Shown: positions 1 to 10,906, counted from the first letter of the stretch. The stretch: DNA of 64,000 bases from Gyromitra esculenta (GCA_038503075.1 JBCAML010000006.1:1488001-1552000), one strand, 5' to 3'. The notes: generated by a model not told the origin, from the sequence alone. Made by a program: numbers and translations.

Positions 1-779
1 GTCAAGAGATGGAATTTGTAAATTTCTTTGATTCATTCTGTATATTCTGCTTAGTTGTTTATGTGACATACTACCTACGGCAACGGCATACTCAACCCCC
101 CTCTCTTGATCGCTGTGTTCGACGGGATTCAGATCTTTCAACAATGCGTATGTATGGTGGTCAGGCCAACATAGAACTGACGACTTGGAAGTCCCATCGT
201 GTTCCTAGCTCACCGCCGAAGCATCACATGAAGGGAAGGGGGCGCTTCACCGCTCGGCAGGGCCTAGGTAGAGGAATACACACATGTAGGTACCGGTAGC
301 ACTACAAATCACAGCTTGACATCTACGCTATACCGGAAGAGCCTCGGCATCGTGCCCAGCTTGTAAGCCCAGATGTGATTCGGGATTGATTGGGTATGGA
401 CGTCATGTCATGTGTGTCTTAAAACGGCAGTTGTGGGTTCTCTGCCTGGAGAAACATGGAAAAAGGAAATAATATTCGACTTTTATGGCACTGTATTTCA
501 CAGCAGTGAGTTTGTATGCTCGATACTGCTGCGCATGCTGCTTAGAACACGTACCTAAGAAAACTCGACTAAAAGAGAATAGAGTAGTTCTGGGGGTTAC
601 GTGTATGTTTAATAGTAAATGCCAAAGAATAGTATCTAATATGCAAACATAGCATCTCGATCGCATAGGGATGCATTAAGTAAACGGTGTTGCAGAAGGG
701 AATACGTGGAACGGAAGGCTTGGCAGCTGGCCGCAGAACTGGTTACGGGTAATGCAGATGCATGTGCTAGTACTCACGA
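1..779. other. No gene recognised at left edge
   Basis: I see no convincing coding sequence, RNA gene or long repeat here. The short open frames lack recognisable motifs and lack splice-supported continuation. A CACATGTAGGTACC stretch near 284 resembles the TACATGTAG motif that recurs elsewhere in the window. Confidence 0.5.
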
Positions 780-950
780 TTCCTGGAAATCCCATCAAAA
801 GTCTCTCCCCCCTCCAGAGAGCTCAGCTGCCCAGTTGCTTCCCCAACAGTTCCCTGGCTACTTTCCTTACTTTATCCCCTTCATCTTCTTCCTTCTCATC
901 CTCCTCTCCCTCTTCCCTCAATCTCTTCCCAGTTTATTCACTGTATACTT
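780..950 (+). promoter_or_regulatory. CT-rich promoter/5' leader of GPD1-type gene
   Basis: The plus strand is strongly pyrimidine-rich (runs of CTTCCTTCTCATCCTCCTC type) just upstream of the glycerol-3-phosphate dehydrogenase gene. CT-rich tracts near the transcription start are typical of highly expressed filamentous-fungal genes. The exact start site cannot be read from sequence. Confidence 0.5.
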
Positions 951-1089
951 ATATATGCCACTTCCCCCATCAGCTTCTGCTTTTCTGTTGAGTCCTTCTG
1001 CTGCCATTGCCACAAGTACCACTACGAACACTGCTATTGCCACTAGACGACTTGCCCATATTACACGGACGCTTGCTGGTGCTGCAAAA

Positions 1090-2619
1090 ATGACGAACGC
1101 CCCGACTAAGAAGCATAGGGTCACTGTTGTGGGCTCTGGGAATTGGTAGGGCTGACTCCTGTTGAGATTTTCGTTTCTTTTTCCCACAGCTTCTGCTACA
1201 GCCTTCCCCAGCATTGTGAAATAACGAAATAGAATGTTCTAAATAAAAATCATCGAATGCTGATTTTGACTGAGTGAATTGAAGGGGGAGTGCAATTGCC
1301 AAAATTGTTGCTGAGAATACCAAAGCCCACCCTGAAATCTTCCACCCTGAAGTTAAAATGTTCGTACCTCTCCCGTACCTTCTGATGAGCCTCAAGCACG
1401 ATCTCCGAGCTGAAATCCAACTTCCAGGTGGGTCTATGAGGAAAACTACCAGCTCTCCTCGAACCACCCCGCCTACGACCCCGCCAAACACTCCCAGCCC
1501 GAAAAGCTCACCACCCTAATCAACACTCTCCACGAGAATGTTAAATACCTCCCGTCGATCGCGCTCCCGGATAACGTCATCGCAACCCCCGACCTTCGCA
1601 CCGCCGCATCGGATGCAACACTCCTAGTCTTCAATGTCCCACATCAATTCGTGTCCAACATCTGTAACCAGCTCGAGGGCTCCTGTTTGCCGTACGCTCG
1701 TGCAGTATCGTGCATCAAGGGTGTCGATGTGTCCCCGGAAGGTGTGTCCCTGTTCTCCGACACAATTGGCAGACGTCTCGGAATATACTGCGGCGCGCTG
1801 TCCGGCGCAAACATCGCGAACGAGGTCGCTGCCGAAAAGTTTTCCGAAACCACCATTGCGTATAGCCCACCAACCGGACCGACAAAGGACTATCCCAACG
1901 GCCTAGCAGCTGTTCCGGAAGACCTACCGAGAGTTGACCATTCACTCCTCAAGACCCTCTTCCACAGACCTTACTTCCATGTACGTCTCGTCTCTGACGT
2001 GGCCGGCGTGTCCCTTGGTGGTGCGCTAAAGAACATTGTCGCCATCGCGGCGGGGTTTGTCGATGGACTCGGCTGGGGCGATAACGCCAAAGCTGCCGTT
2101 ATGCGTGTGGGGCTTCTCGAGATGCGCAAGTTTGGCAAGATGTTCTTCGCAGATAGCTGCAAATCAGCTACTTTTACTGAAGAGTCGTGTGGTGTTGCGG
2201 ATCTGATCACGTCTTGCAATGGTGGGCGGAACCACAAGTGCGCCAAGTTGAGCGTGCAGAAGGGAAAGCCGATCGAGGAGATCGAGGCTGAGGAGTTGAA
2301 CGGGCAGAAGCTGCAGGGGACTAGTACTGCGAGCGAGGTTAATGAGTACTTGAAGCGTAGGGGACTTGAGTCTGAGTTCCCGTTGTTTACGGCTGTTCAC
2401 CGTATGTTTCCCCTCTGATGTTTGATTAATTGGAAGCGTGGACGTTCTAACCGCGGGAATGCCTTCCGAAATATAGAAATCTTGAAAGGCGAGGCAAAGG
2501 TTGGTTCCCCAGATTTCTCTACTCCTAGACTTTATCCGTTTACGGCTCATATCCGGGGTAAAAACTAACGTTCGAGAACACAGGTTGAGGACCTTCCCAG
2601 ACTGATCGAGACCTCATAG
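1090..2619 (+). CDS. GPD1: Glycerol-3-phosphate dehydrogenase (NAD+), five exons
   Basis: This enzyme reduces dihydroxyacetone phosphate to glycerol-3-phosphate with NADH, supplying glycerol for osmotic balance and lipid synthesis. Exons are 1090-1145, 1285-1359, 1428-2401, 2477-2499 and 2584-2619, giving 387 aa. The N-terminal Rossmann motif GSGNWGSA spans the first junction and is followed by VKMWVYEE across the second. Further family blocks are [25 protein letters not shown], the catalytic-lysine region [24 protein letters not shown] and the C-terminal VEDLPRLIE. The fourth exon is a 23-nt microexon restoring the HQILKGEAK segment. Family length matches. The start at 1090 gives the usual cytosolic protein, but an in-frame ATG at 955 would add 45 residues with Arg-rich, Ser/Thr/Ala-rich targeting character. 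The second intron has a GTTCGT donor. Function is very secure; the yeast name is by homology. Confidence 0.95.
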
Positions 2620-3000
2620 GTTCGATGGCTTGCGAGAGATGGAAAAAAATACTTATCTTCCCAGACGGGGAATTTTGCGTGTTTCCTTTTTTTTTTATGC
2701 GGTGGGGGTTTACAATATTCAAAGAGGGATAGAGATACCCTGGGTATATAGAGGAACGGGCGGGGGGGGTTAAGGGAGTGGGGAGGACGGGGGCTTACTT
2801 GTATAAATGGCAGTTGCGTGTAATAAAAATTGGGTGTTTTTAAGAGGAGTACATGTAGTAAAGGGGATTCTGAGCTACGGTTTGGTGGGTTGAAGATCAT
2901 TTGGTGGGATGTGAATGTAGCAAGTTGATATAACGTGGATACATGTAGTAATGCGATATGCAGATGGACGAGTACAGCGGAATCGCCAAAGGCAGCAAAT

Positions 3001-3021
3001 GGCAACGGCAACGGCAACGGA
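3001..3021. repeat. GGCAAC microsatellite
   Basis: Three and a half tandem copies of GGCAAC are visible. There is no coding context. Confidence 0.8.
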
Positions 3022-3536
3022 ACAGATGGAAGCAATTCCCTGTGCGTACGTAATGGGCTAAGGTGCAAACAGACTCAGCTCACAGACTCCGCTCCCAGGA
3101 CTCAGCTCCCAGGCAATATCAGTAAATATCACACCACTATGCACGCAGACCAGGGTTCTCGATCTGGCGATTCGGCAGTTGTACGGCTTGTGTGGGTTCG
3201 AGCCAGGGATAGAGCTTACTAGATGTATTACATGTACTTGTCCCAGGCCAGGCCAGGCCAGGCCCTTGCAGCTACTCTAAACCACCCACCTTGGTCGACC
3301 GTCCGCTCTCGTCGTTGTCAGAGCAGACTGAATCGAATCCCTAGCCAGAGGTCAAGTGGTGTAGCTAGAGTAGAGGCCCTGTTTGTTTTTGACAATTGGG
3401 GTTTGGTGCGTAGATGCTAAACGGTGAGAGTTAAGGTGCGGCAGTGGTAGTATTAGACAGATGTGCTGCATAGTTTGTACTGTGGGGCTAGATGTCTCTT
3501 GTCCTACTTGTGGACCGCTACTGTAGTAAATCCATC

Positions 3537-3655
3537 ATCGCCATCACCATCAAAATCACCACCACCACTATCAACATCGTCGCTGGGAATTGAAGAAATG
3601 GCAATTAAATATATGGTAGTAATAGTAGTAGTAGTAATAGTAATAATAATAGCAA
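3537..3655. repeat. CATCAC and TAG/TAA trinucleotide repeats
   Basis: An imperfect (CAT/CAC)n tract at about 3537-3572 is followed by an imperfect (TAG/TAA)n tract at about 3616-3653. Both are low-complexity intergenic DNA that generates artefactual poly-Tyr or Ser open frames. Confidence 0.75.
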
Positions 3656-3896
3656 CTGACATTCTCATATATAGTGGATAAGGAAAAAAGAAGGGGGGGG
3701 AGGGTATTAGAAGCTCTACAGATAAACCGAAAACATAAGAAACCGAAATCCCAAATCCGTCCGCTTTTTTTTAAAAACATCCCCCATATCTCAGTACACC
3801 CACAACCATCTTCAACCCCCTCAACTACATCTCTATCACCGGTTTTTTTTTTTTTCCTCGCTATGTTGACAAATAACTTTTGTTATAAAACTCAAT

Positions 3897-5000
3897 CTAA
3901 ATCCTCTCCCAGCTAGACAAGCTCGCAATTGAGCTCTCCACCGCCGCCTCGCCGCCCGCCAGGGAAATCAGCATATCCTCGACCCTGTGCGGTGGTTCTT
4001 CGACCCTGTGCGGTGTCTCTTTCTCCGCCACGGCCACCAACACCACCTCTTCCTGCTGCTGCTGCTCCATAATCTCCTCGCCATCGTCGTCCTCTCCCTC
4101 CGTGCGCTCGCCGTCTCCAAAGACAGGCTTAAACGCATGGTCATAAGACCACCACATGGACCCAAAGATGGCATGGTTCATCCTCGAGACCCAGCCCGGG
4201 GCCTTCCCTTCGTTCTTGGGCACCATCTTTGCAACCATCAGGCCGAGCATCGCGACGGGCACCCACATGCCCGCAAACAGCACGGCGCCCACCCTCTGGC
4301 GCAGACTGGTGATGCGGTAGGGTCTGTAGCGAGCCAGCTTCTCCCTGTACTCCAGCGGCAGGCCTCGCTGGGCGGCGCCGGAGGTGATCAGGCCCAGGTA
4401 GCGGGCGGAAGCCTGTGCGTTGCCGGTGCGGGTTCTGTGGGGGGGCGCGAGGAGGGTGTGGGCTTTGAGCGGTGGGAGGGGGACGCCATTGTTGTTGTTT
4501 TTGTTGTTGTTGTCGTTGTCGAGCGGGAAGCAGTCCACAATCACGTCCTGGTAGGCGGCGCCAGCGCCCTCGGTCGCGATGATGGTGGCGTAGTCCTGGG
4601 CCGTGACCTGGTAGACGACGCCAACCAGCGGCGTGTCCAGCGAGGTGGAGGAGGGCGTGGGCACGCTGATGGGCTGCACGTTGGCGAAGCAGGGCTCGAG
4701 GTAGGCGATGCCGGGCAGGTCGAAGACGAGCTTGAGGGTGGGCACGGTGACGACGGTCTCGCTGAGGGGCCGGATGCCGCGGCGGCCCTCGAAGGTGCCG
4801 CTGTCGAGATTGGAGCCGTAGGCCAGGTAGAGCACGGTGGGGTCGGAGGGCATCAGGGGCTTGGACTCGGCGGTGTGGGGCTTGGGGGTGGTGAGGAAGG
4901 AGGAGACGCAGAAGTTCAGCAGGCGGGAGACGGTGAGGACCATGTCGGAGGGCAGACTGGGCCGTGGGGGGGAGGGTGAGGGTGAGGGTGAGCGGGACAT
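3897..5000 (-). CDS. Gamma-glutamylcyclotransferase-like protein with C-terminal membrane segment
   Basis: Single exon, 367 aa, ATG at 5000. The GGCT-like fold is shown by YLAYGSNL at residues 58-65, the substrate-loop signature, then ETFEGRRGIRPLS-like sequence, FDLPGIAYLEPCFANV, and the presumed catalytic Glu144 in IIATEGAGAAYQDV. Family members release 5-oxoproline from gamma-glutamyl substrates such as glutathione-derived peptides. After the catalytic domain (to about 232) comes a hydrophobic span at about 237-260, then an acidic Gln/Glu-rich tail. That suggests a membrane-anchored version facing the cytosol. The N-terminal 20 residues are SPSPSP repeats encoded by a GAGGGT tandem; Met20 is an alternative start. 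It is divergent from PAM17 across a 617-bp spacer. Substrate specificity cannot be told from sequence; the fungal GliK relatives share the motif, but no gliotoxin-type cluster is present here. Confidence 0.85.
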   Translation of the reverse strand: MSRSPSPSPSPPRPSLPSDMVLTVSRLLNFCVSSFLTTPKPHTAESKPLMPSDPTVLYLAYGSNLDSGTFEGRRGIRPLSETVVTVPTLKLVFDLPGIAYLEPCFANVQPISVPTPSSTSLDTPLVGVVYQVTAQDYATIIATEGAGAAYQDVIVDCFPLDNDNNNKNNNNGVPLPPLKAHTLLAPPHRTRTGNAQASARYLGLITSGAAQRGLPLEYREKLARYRPYRITSLRQRVGAVLFAGMWVPVAMLGLMVAKMVPKNEGKAPGWVSRMNHAIFGSMWWSYDHAFKPVFGDGERTEGEDDDGEEIMEQQQQEEVVLVAVAEKETPHRVEEPPHRVEDMLISLAGGEAAVESSIASLSSWERI

Positions 5001-5617
5001 TGTGTGTGGGGTGGAGGAGAGGAGAGGTGGTGGAGGTGAGGTGGTGGAGGTGAGGACTGGAGAGGACGGAGAGGACGGAGAGGACGGAGAGGAGAGGACG
5101 GAGAGGAGAGGACGGAGAGGAGAGGACGAGACGCGACGGAGGTCAAGTGCTGGCTCGCCAGGGGTGAAACATTCTGGAATGACTCTTTGTGTGCATTGCG
5201 CCTTTCAGGGGAGTCGCGCTGCGTGATTATCCGGGAGTTGTTCGCCACGCCGGAGCCCAGCCAACGCGAGATCCCGCGAGAATGGCGAAACACGTCGGCC
5301 GGACGCGGTGAGCCCGATCTGTGCCCCAATATAAGCTGCAGGCCCTGCGCTCCAGGGCTCCGGCGGCCCAGAGCCTCTGGTCCAGAGCAGTCGGTGGTGC
5401 CTGGCGTGCGGGGCTGCCAGGCCAGGGTTAGGGCTGCTGGGAGGGAGGCAGATCCCGGGGCCGTCGGTCGGGGATGGCTGCTGCGGCCTCTAGCGTTGCC
5501 TGCAGTTTTCACCACCACTGCATCTCCCATCCACCACCTCCAAGACATCTCCACCTCCGCTCCACCTCCACTCCACTCCACCCCCCTCCATCCCACTCTG
5601 CCATCTCCGCCCCAGCA
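5001..5617. promoter_or_regulatory. Divergent promoter between cyclotransferase and PAM17 genes
   Basis: This 617-bp spacer separates two divergent start codons. It contains a purine-rich minisatellite built on AGGACGGAG (about 5056-5130), which is CT-rich on the strand of the leftward gene. A CT/CA-rich leader at about 5510-5617 precedes PAM17. Confidence 0.5.
5056..5130. repeat. AGGACGGAG minisatellite
   Basis: At least five degenerate copies of AGGACGGAG/AGGAG follow one another in the 5' region of the leftward gene. It is pyrimidine-rich on the minus strand, so it may act as part of that gene's CT-rich promoter. Confidence 0.75.
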
Positions 5618-6381
5618 ATGCTCGCCCCATCCATCCCCCTCCGCCACGCCCTCCGTCTCGCCCCCCTCCTCCCCCGCCACATCTCCTCCGCCGCCACCTC
5701 CACCGCCACCTCCTCCACTGCCACACCCGCAGCCCCTCTCGACTGGGACTCCTTCCTGCGTCTGCGCAAAGTGCGCCGTCGCTACAACCTCGTCTCCTCC
5801 ATCTTCGGCTCCATGCTCGGCACCTCCGCCGGCATCGGCTATCTCGCCAACAAGGAGATTGATCCCACCCAGATGATCATGGGCATGGATCCGCTGATTA
5901 TGTTTGGCCTGGCCACCCTGAGCTGTGGTGCCGTCGGCTGGCTGGCGGGGCCCGTGCTGGGGAGCAGTGCCTTTGCGCTTATGAATTCTGCCGTCATGGG
6001 GCAGGTTGCTGATGTGGGTCTCTTCTGTGGTGCATTGTTGCTGTTTATCTAGCACACGCGGTGGTGCATTGTTATTGTTTCATCTGGCACGCTCAGCGGT
6101 GGTGCATTACCACCACTCCATTCGGCTCACTCAATGGCGGTGGTGCATTATTATTATTATCATCTCGTTCAGCACATTCCATGACGGTGCATGCTAACGC
6201 GCAACAGAGAGAACGCGAGTTCCTGCAACACATCAAGAAGAACCGTGTCGACCCTTCGTTCCAGTCGTTCAGCAACCCCGTCCCCGACTACTACGGCGAG
6301 AAGATTGGCTCCGTGAAGCAGTATCGACAGTGGCTGAAGGACCAGCGCGCTTACAACCGGAAGAGCAAGAACTTTTTGTGA
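5618..6381 (+). CDS. PAM17: Pam17, presequence translocase-associated motor subunit
   Basis: Pam17 sits in the mitochondrial inner membrane and helps organise the import motor at the TIM23 translocase. Two exons, 5618-6004 and 6208-6381, give 186 aa. The first 45 residues are Arg/Ser/Ala/Thr-rich with no acidic residue, as in a mitochondrial presequence. The family core begins [17 protein letters not shown]. Two membrane segments follow: [18 protein letters not shown] and [19 protein letters not shown]. The second exon gives the conserved matrix tail, [16 protein letters not shown] and [20 protein letters not shown]. The ATG at 5618 was chosen because the presequence starts there. An in-frame upstream ATG at 5474 would only add low-complexity residues. 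The 203-bp intron is made largely of a degenerate tandem repeat. Confidence 0.92.
6029..6192 (+). repeat. Tandem repeat inside the PAM17 intron
   Basis: The core GGTGCATT recurs at 6029, 6063, 6101, 6142 and (as GGTGCATG) 6186, with spacing 34, 38, 41 and 44 bp. Units also share a following T-rich/TATC stretch. The array fills most of intron 6005-6207. Confidence 0.75.
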
Positions 6382-7846
6382 AGGAGCGAGTGGGTGGGTG
6401 GATTGATGTGCTGATGCGGAATGGGTGGTGGTGGGAGGGAGTTTTTGTTCTTTTTTTGCATTTTTTCTTCTACCCTTCTTCTCTTGCATCTCCCCTTCCT
6501 CACCACTGCCTCCCTCTGCAGAGCCTCTATTCTGTTTCAGTGAACACTTGTATAGTTTTCTCTTCTCTCCTTTTCTTTCTCTTCTTTCCCTTCTCGTTTT
6601 CCCGTTTCTTCATGGCTTATATATTCTTTTTGCTGGCTTTCATTCTACGAGGTGTGGATGTGGATTGCTGGGTTTTTCTTGCTTCCGGAAATGTATATAC
6701 AGGCAACAACTCGCATTCATCAATTTTATTCTGTGCTCGGATGGGCCGATTCACGAACCGCGCTGGGTTTCTGGTGCGTTTTGACTCGGTAGGGCTCGAG
6801 TGATTCTTTGTGATTTGCTCTGCCTTGCATGTGACGCGGTGTAGTAGGGCAACGCAGTGTGTATATGCTAGAACCGTTTATTTATTTCTTGCCAAAAAGA
6901 ACATCAAAAAAAACCACACCGATTTATTCAAAGCAAAACCTAAAACCTCCCCGGCCCCCCATAATATACAATTTTCCATCATTCCCTCTCCCCTTCACCT
7001 CCCTCTCCCCCCTCGCCTCCCTCACCTCCCTCTCTTCTCACCCCCCTCCCAAAAAAGCGCAACACTCCAAATCCAAATCAACCCTGTTGTAAATTCCCAC
7101 CTACGAATCTAAACCTTAAAAAAAAAACCGGAACAGATACGATAACGAATGAATATATCCACCCCCACCCCCCCCCTTCACACGTACAAGCGCTGCTCAC
7201 ACCAAACTGCCTCCTTCCCAAACCCCTAGAAACAAAATAAGAAAAACAGGCATGAAAAAAATAAAAAGGAGGAGAGAAGAGAAGAGAAGAGAAGAGAAAA
7301 GAAGACCCGCCCGCCCGCCCGCCCACCCAGCGCACTAAAGGTTCAGAGTCCAGCAAAGTTGAAAGAAAAGAGAGAGGGAGAAGGAGAAGAAGACAAAGTA
7401 AGCAGGATTCCTAGGCTAATACAGAAGAGAGGGATAGAAATACCCACAACCCCCGCTTTTAGATCAACTAGCTCTCGCACCCTTGAGATTAATAACGCAC
7501 AAGAAGAAGGAGAAAAGAAACCCATTTTTTGTTCATATGTGCGGAAAAAACACCCCAGAAAAACTGATTTAGCCAAACTCAAACTCAAAAAAATTTAAAA
7601 CACACTCAAAAAAACAGTAGCAAGAATAGGTAGTAAGCTATCGAAGAAAGTAGGGGCAGTAAAATACACGTGAGAGGAGAAATAAATAGCGATAAAAAGA
7701 AGGAAGTGATAGTTTATAAAAAAAAAACCACGTCTAAAAAAAAAAAAAGCCGACTCACTTAACCCCAAAACAGAAAAAAAAAACCAACAGAGTAAAAGAA
7801 ATAACATCCCCAAAGCAATAACTTCACAAAAAAACCCCCCCCCCAA
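6382..7846. other. Convergent 3' region of PAM17 and IES1, low complexity
   Basis: No gene is supported. The left part is T-rich (3' UTR of PAM17) and the right part is A-rich on the plus strand, T-rich on the strand of IES1. It contains an (AGAAG)n tract directly followed by (CCCG)n at about 7262-7330. Long A runs lie at about 7720-7845. Confidence 0.6.
7262..7330. repeat. AGAAG/AGAGA tract abutting CCCG tract
   Basis: Tandem AGAAG units end in GAAGA and are immediately followed by four to five CCCG/CCGC units. It is a compound microsatellite in the 3' intergenic region. Confidence 0.75.
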
Positions 7847-10800
7847 TTAATCCATATCCGCATCCATATCCTCATCTTCGTCCCCATCATCCAACATCTC
7901 CTCATCCTCGTCTCCCGCATAACTAGGCTCCCTTGTTTCATCGTAGATCACGCTCCCTCCATGACCACCAGCCGCGCTCTCCTCTCCACTTCCTGCGCCA
8001 TGACCGTTATCAGCCGCAGCAAGTAGTAGTTTCGAATTAATCTGGAGACGAGCATCGGTGGCGCTTGGGATATCCGGAACGGTAGCGGGTGCGAGACCCC
8101 TAGCCGCACGCTGCTTATCCTCGTCCTCCCACCTCTGCAATCGTCTCGTGGTCCTACGAACTGCGGCAGCAAGCGATGAAGACTCTTCTCCATAATCGTC
8201 TTCCTCTTCTTCCACAGGAACAAGGCCAGCCGCCGAAGGATGAAGAGTCCCATTAGCGAATCGTTTGTGGTGGGGGTCGCGGTGATCGTTATGTTCTAGT
8301 TTGATCTTCTTCGGGATTGGCTCAAATGCAGCACCTTCCTCCCCACCTGCAATGCTGCTACCAACACCGTTTCCAAGCAGGCTACTGTCGTCGCCAAGGA
8401 TAGCATCTTGTTCTTTTTCCGTAGCCATCACCATGTCGTGTATGCGGATAACCTTGATTTCCCGCTCGTCATCACTCTTCGCAAATGGGTCCTCGAGATT
8501 CTTGATCCGTCTCCAAGCTCTGACCATAGCACCCTCCTTCAGTCTCGTTTTCCTAGTCTTCCTATCCAAGCTTCTCAGTTTGCGGTTAATCATGTAGTCA
8601 GCCCTCTCCTTCCTATTCTGCTGCACAGCAAGCTGATGACTCGTTAATGGCCTCTGCTTCGGACCTCTATCAATACCCATCGCAGGGCTCCCCCTCTCCC
8701 CCATCGAAGACGGCTGGATGGACCTCGCGGCAGTCATTATGTGACCCGATACATCAGAAGTGGATAGTTGCTTCCCGCCGGTCCTCAGGATGATGCGTGG
8801 AGTTCCTTTAATTTCGCCGTCAGCGTTCCGCTTCCCAGATCCTTTTGGCCGACCACCTTTATTTTTGGGCGTCGGTTCTAACGCAGAGCCGGGTGTGTCG
8901 GGGCCCTCGTTAAGCAGGCCAACGTTTTCAGTAATACGACGCTTACCGTTGGCTGTGGGCGTATTGAAATTCTGAGGAGACGCCGAACGTGTTTGATCGT
9001 GATTGTCGCCCGAATCGTACTCGTATTGGAAGGACTCGGCATGCGAATAGTTGCGGCTTTTGAGGTTGCGGGTTGAATTACGAACAGAACCTTCATAGGA
9101 CCATTAGCACCTTCAAAAGATCTGCAGCTAGCGAGAGAGTGGGGGGGGGGGACTAAAGCAAAAGAAGTGGATTATAGTATACGTTGTCCATTTCTCTCAC
9201 TAGGGGTAACCATATTGGAAGGGGGCGAACCTGCAGGTGATTGTCCATCCTCTTCTGGGGAAGGAGCAATATCTATATCATTTAATGTTGTTAAGATCCA
9301 TTCCCAGAGCCTCCGACAGCATAGGCCAAGACAAAGACTGATGAATCAAATACGGTTACTCACGTTTCTTTCCTTTCTTTCCAGTTGATGGCGCGGGAGC
9401 GTTCCCAATCTCCTCGATCAGCTCTGCACAACTCACGTGTCAGCGCCATGCACTTGTCCACCTTTTCTTTTTTGCCCAGCTCACAATCCCGCCCCACCCA
9501 CACACTCTAATCAAAAAAAGGTTACTGGGGGGAGGGAAGGATACACACTCTTCCGTTCGATCTGCATCCTCTCTCCAAACTCAAGTTCTTGAGGCGCATC
9601 AACGTTCTCAAAGGAAGCTTGTTCCTCTGTTAGGTGTTCGAACGGCGGGACTTTACAAGGAATCCCGCTGTCTTTTGACTCTTGACCTTTGCCGTACGGG
9701 TTTTCTAAAGCCGATTTGGCTGAGAAATCCCCTTCAAGATACCACCACATCAACCATAAGAAAGCTCTTGCTCTACTCTTGCTGGAAAGCGTGCTCCTCA
9801 TGATGAGGTCGTAAAAATCCCTGGATTCGGGGAAATGCAGCTCAGAGACCTTAGGCGCGTAGGTAGAAAGTAGAAACACTAGGTTTATAGGGTTCGTACG
9901 GGGGACTTGTTCTGCCGTAAGCTGTTCAAGGGTTAGCGGTTCCTTACGGTCCTCGCAAGCACCCTTAAGAATCGATTTTAAGCGGGGGGCATCTTGAAGC
10001 TGCTTGTAGGCGTGCGCGTCGGTATAGGATTGCAGCGACGGAATGGCATGGTAGGTCCGTAGCTGGGCCTTCATTTCAGGGAAGACTGCAGAAGGGCGTA
10101 TTAGCTGTTCGTTCTCCGAACTCATCAAAGCAGGAACCCACGGCAAGTGGTCCTGCCAACCATGCCGATCGGTTCTCCTCCAGGAAGGAGGAGAAGAAGT
10201 ATTGGTAAAAAAAAAAGAACTCACAGTTCAGGGTTGTGTTCATCCTCCCAACGTTTACCAACAAACACACCATAGCCATATTCAACGCATTAGCCCTCTC
10301 GCTCATGAGCTTATCCCTCAAGATTTTGCTTGTCTTGCTGCTCCGGGCCATGGCATCGATGTACACGTCCGCAAAGGTGCATTCCTTCCTCCCGTCATAG
10401 CTATTCGTAAAGACCTGTTCCGAATCCGTAAAGATCGCCTCCAAGAACTCGAATTGAATATCCTTCCTCCAAAGCGGTACACCATCGGGTTTCTTCAGAT
10501 GCTTGATCTTGCTCCCCGAGAAAAACGAGGTCTGTTGTTTCCGTCCGAGCCCGCCGCCCGTGTGATTACCACTTCCGCTTCCAGCACCACCGGCTCCTCC
10601 GCCGCCGCTCCCACCGCCGACACCCCCGGAGATGCTCGAGGCCTGCGAGATATTCATACCCGCTCCACGGGATGTTGCACGTCCGTTGCTGCTATGTCGT
10701 TCTTCGACATCGGCGGAAGAAGGACGGGTATCCGTGTGGCCTGTTCCTGTTACTGTTCCTCCTCCTCCGCGATCCTTGCTGTCGTTCAAGTGGGTAGAGC

Positions 10801-10906
10801 TCTGAGGTCGTATTTTGCCTGGAAGGGACTTGTGGTGAATAGCGTTCAAATCTAAGTTGGCAGCAGCAGCGGTTGAGGCGACAGGCGACGATACCTCAGA
10901 CGTCAT
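7847..10906 (-). CDS. IES1: INO80 chromatin-remodelling complex subunit Ies1
   Basis: Ies1 is a fungal-specific subunit of the INO80 nucleosome-remodelling complex in the nucleus. Five exons on the minus strand, 10906-10225, 10085-9549, 9423-9364, 9272-9183 and 9090-7847, give 870 aa. The conserved core starts near residue 135 with HLKKPDGVPLWRKDIQFEFL, then FTNSYDG, FADVYIDAMARSSKTSK, NMAMVCLLVNVGRMNTTLN joined across the first intron to FFPEMKAQLRTYHAIPSLQ, QLQDAPRLKSILKGA, and SSKSRARAFLWLMWWYLEGDF. The N-terminus and all sequence after about residue 390 are low complexity. An AT-hook-like GGRPKGSGK occurs near residue 536, and the last 30 residues are almost entirely acidic. The third and fourth exons are only 60 and 90 nt. 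It is convergent with PAM17. The start is the only ATG opening the conserved frame. Confidence 0.9.

Larger units (their letters stand above)
2620..3896. other. Intergenic, convergent 3' ends, simple repeats
   Basis: This lies between the GPD1-type gene and the minus-strand cyclotransferase gene. I see no supported gene. It holds three TACATGTA palindromes (2850, 2940, 3229), a GGCCA tandem near 3245-3263 and microsatellites listed separately. Open frames here have no family features. Confidence 0.55.

Noticed and set aside
3150..3225. Possible tRNA (GGGTTCGAGCC B-box-like sequence)
   Set aside because: The T-stem does not pair and no A-box, anticodon arm or acceptor stem can be folded.
4966..4993. 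Telomere-like GAGGGT tandem
   Set aside because: Only about three to four copies, and it encodes the SPSPSP start of the cyclotransferase protein.
5474..5617. Upstream extension of PAM17
   Set aside because: Only His/Pro/Ser low complexity; the presequence begins at 5618.
4916..6055. Long 379-codon minus frame and 330-codon plus frame across the cyclotransferase/PAM17 region
   Set aside because: They are antisense shadows of GC-rich coding DNA and minisatellites; the true frames have clear family motifs.
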